From contig JARWIR010000016.1 of NCBI GenBank assembly GCA_029959085.1, positions 6,431,441 to 6,495,440 on the forward strand: a stretch of 64,000 nt of DNA. Direction: 5' to 3'. This document shows, piece after piece, positions 62,249 through 64,000 of the stretch. Positions within the stretch are counted from its first letter, which is position 1. Every line of letters starts with the position of its first letter. Position numbers and translations under genes: made by a program. The stretch is from Nemophila menziesii (Eukaryota; Streptophyta; Magnoliopsida; Boraginales; Hydrophyllaceae). The notes under the pieces were generated by a model that worked only from the letters and a program-made list of their open reading frames with translations, had not been told where the DNA came from and searched no databases.

Positions 62249-62765
62249 AAACGATGCACAATTCACCCTAGATAAGTACGGTACTGCAAGTATTACAGGA
62301 CATATGCAATTTTTAATGATAAGAAAGTTTGTTCTCAGGGACTTATTGTGTTATACGAATGAGAAATAATTAAGAGTAGCAAGTAATTAATTTAAAAGAC
62401 AGAAAATAAAGATGAATAATTGAGAGATGATAAATTAAACTAATAAAAGTAAAGACAATAAAATAAAATACGAAATAATATGAGATGAGAGATATAGATT
62501 AGGTTTTGCTAGTATGCACTAATCCTTCTATTTATTCTATCAAATTCTAGTTAATAAGGGAGATAATTAGCTCTTAAATTCTTAGTCAGGATTCTAAATT
62601 CCCATACCCTAGACCTTGAGAGCGATTGGGGGGCTACGGCACAACCACGAGGCAGCCTAAACTTAGGGTTATCCTACGCCACTAGGTTCTTAAGCAATTC
62701 AATTCAATCCATGATGTGCTACTCTAGTAAATACTCTAATAGTTTAAGGGCTAAATGTTTTTTTA
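62215..62765 (-). mobile_element. Inverted Athila-like LTR 3' part
   Basis: On the minus strand the sequence ends TTATTTTATCACACCCTAGG, equal in style to the LTR end at 45275-45290. Upstream of that it has ACTTGCAGTACCGTACTTATCTAGGGTGA, matching ACTTGCAGAACCGTGCTAGG at 45222. The shared middle block is weak (near 62600-62700). It interrupts the gag at 61470-62248 in the opposite orientation. Confidence 0.65.
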
Positions 62766-62769
62766 GAAA

Positions 62770-63862
62770 CTTAGGAGCCAGAGTTCAAAAGTGTTATTTT
62801 TAATAATACAAGGACCTACAATGTCAATTTAATAATTCAGGGACTTATAGTGCAGTTTTTGCATAGTATAGGGAACTATGGTCCTATTTTAAAATAATAT
62901 ATGGACGTATGGAAAACTTTCATAATATAAGGACCTATGGTGCTAATTTTACATAATGCAGAGACTTATAGTACATTTTTGCATAAAAAGGGACCTATGG
63001 TGCCATTATACATGATATAAAGACATGCGTGTAATTTTTCATGACATAAGGACCTATGGTGTTGTTTTTACATAATCCAGGGACTTATTATGATATTGTT
63101 GCATAAACTAGGGACCCCACGAGAAATTTTCATAATATAAGGACCTATGGTACTAGTTTTACAAAATCCAGGGACTTATAGTGCAACGTTGGCATAGCAT
63201 ATGGACATATAGTGCCATTTATACATAATATAAGGAACTACGACAATTATCATAATATAAGGACATATAGTGCTAATTTACATAACCTAAGGACTTATAG
63301 GGCTATTTTGGCATACAATAAGGACATGCGATGTTATTTTACATAATATAAGATCATGTGGGCAATTTTCATAATATAAGAATATGTGGTGCTATTTTTT
63401 ACATTATCCAGGGATTTATAGTATTATTTTTGCATAAATAGGGACACGTGGTGTTAAATTTACCAAATATAAGGACATACGAGGAATTTTTCATAATATA
63501 AGGAACTATGATTCTAATTTTATATAATCCAGGGACTTATAGTGTTATTTTTTCATAAAATAGGGACCTACACTGCTAATCTTACATTAATATTGGGACA
63601 TCCTAGCAATAATTTATAATATAAGGACCTATTGTTATATTTATACATAATCCATGAGTTATAGTGTTATTTTTGCATAAAATAGGGACCTACAATGCTA
63701 TTTATACATAATATAGGGACATGTAGTCCATTTTTAGTGTAATATAGGGTCAAAAGTGCAATTTTACATAATAAAGGGACCTATAGTCTAATTGTTGCAT
63801 AATCTAGGGAGTTATAGTGCTTTTTTTGCCCAATATAAGGACATGTGGTGCTATACACACAC
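62770..63862. repeat. Degenerate minisatellite, ~30-bp monomers in ~120-bp higher-order units
   Basis: About 35 monomers of the form AGGGAC(C/T)TATAGTGCTATTTT followed by a CATAATATA-like end. One monomer type (containing CCAGGGACTTATAG) recurs at 62842, 62963, 63082, 63173, 63292, 63413, 63534, 63656 and 63809. The steps are 121, 119, 91, 119, 121, 121, 122 and 153, meaning four monomers per period with one monomer lost once and one gained once. A related short piece is in the PP2C intron at 11805-11838. Confidence 0.85.
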
Positions 63863-64000
63863 TAACATGTAAATAAATAAATAAATATTATAAAATTGTA
63901 TAAATATATATATGTGAAGGGAATGAGGTGGTGACAGAGGCGGGATTGGGAGCGGCAGTTGAACAAAGATGGATAAGCTGATCGAAGAGGGAGGGGTTTG
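63863..64000. other. Window end, nothing recognised
   Basis: AT-rich with TAAATAAA and TATATATA runs, then a purine-rich end (GAGGTGGTGACAGAGGCGGG). Too short and cut by the window edge. Confidence 0.4.

Overview
This is nuclear DNA from a eudicot plant. The reasons are spliced genes with short AT-rich introns whose predicted proteins closely match Arabidopsis families, plant-type Ty1/copia, Athila-like Ty3/gypsy and L1-type LINE elements, tRNA-derived SINEs, MITEs and long dinucleotide repeats. The species cannot be told from the sequence. Base composition is AT-rich throughout, and most of the window is transposon-derived.

Four host genes are supported. (1) 11032-13166 (+): an eight-exon PP2C protein phosphatase of the PP2C11/WIN2 type, 324 aa. 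(2) 19593-20852 (-): a six-exon RABC1/RAB18-type small GTPase with all motifs present but two apparent +1 insertions. (3) 38556-40225 (+): a four-exon YUCCA10/11-like flavin monooxygenase with altered cofactor motifs and an odd C-terminus. (4) 54458-56313 (-): an R2R3-MYB of the MYB52/54/56/117 group with an apparent GC-AG intron. Genes 1 and 2 are neighbours pointing tail to tail. Their closest Arabidopsis relatives are, from memory, the adjacent loci At1g43900 and At1g43890, so this pair looks like conserved microsynteny.

Layout. 1-10.9 kb: repeats and relics, including a diverged tandem duplication, a 450-bp 5'-truncated LINE with target-site duplication (TSD), and a copia-like LTR end. 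11-21 kb: the PP2C-RABC pair, separated by a CT microsatellite, an Athila-like LTR, a Stowaway-like MITE and an unusual SINE. 21.7-26.5 kb: a 3.1-kb LINE beside a 1.5-kb hAT-type non-autonomous element that contains a nearly perfect 441-bp tandem duplication. 26.9-31.7 kb: an almost complete copia element with 253-bp LTRs and a 5-bp TSD. 31.7-36.9 kb: nested Athila-like debris (integrase, GC-rich repeats, LTR pieces in both orientations), a foldback element and a SINE. 38.5-40.2 kb: the YUCCA-like gene. 43.5-54 kb: GA microsatellite, a 1.5-kb LTR, copia gag relic, then gene-free AT-rich DNA. 54.4-56.4 kb: the MYB gene. 57-64 kb: MITE, retroelement relics, an Athila-like LTR, primer-binding site and gag, an inverted LTR fragment, and a minisatellite with a ~120-bp higher-order period.

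I did not find a new multi-gene system. The observations most worth a second look are the higher-order minisatellite at 62.77-63.86 kb, the SINE with three box-B-like motifs, the duplication inside the hAT element, the two small insertions in the RABC gene, the degraded cofactor motifs of the YUCCA-like gene, the GC-AG intron in the MYB gene, and the palindrome-rich motif cluster at 14.3-15.0 kb.
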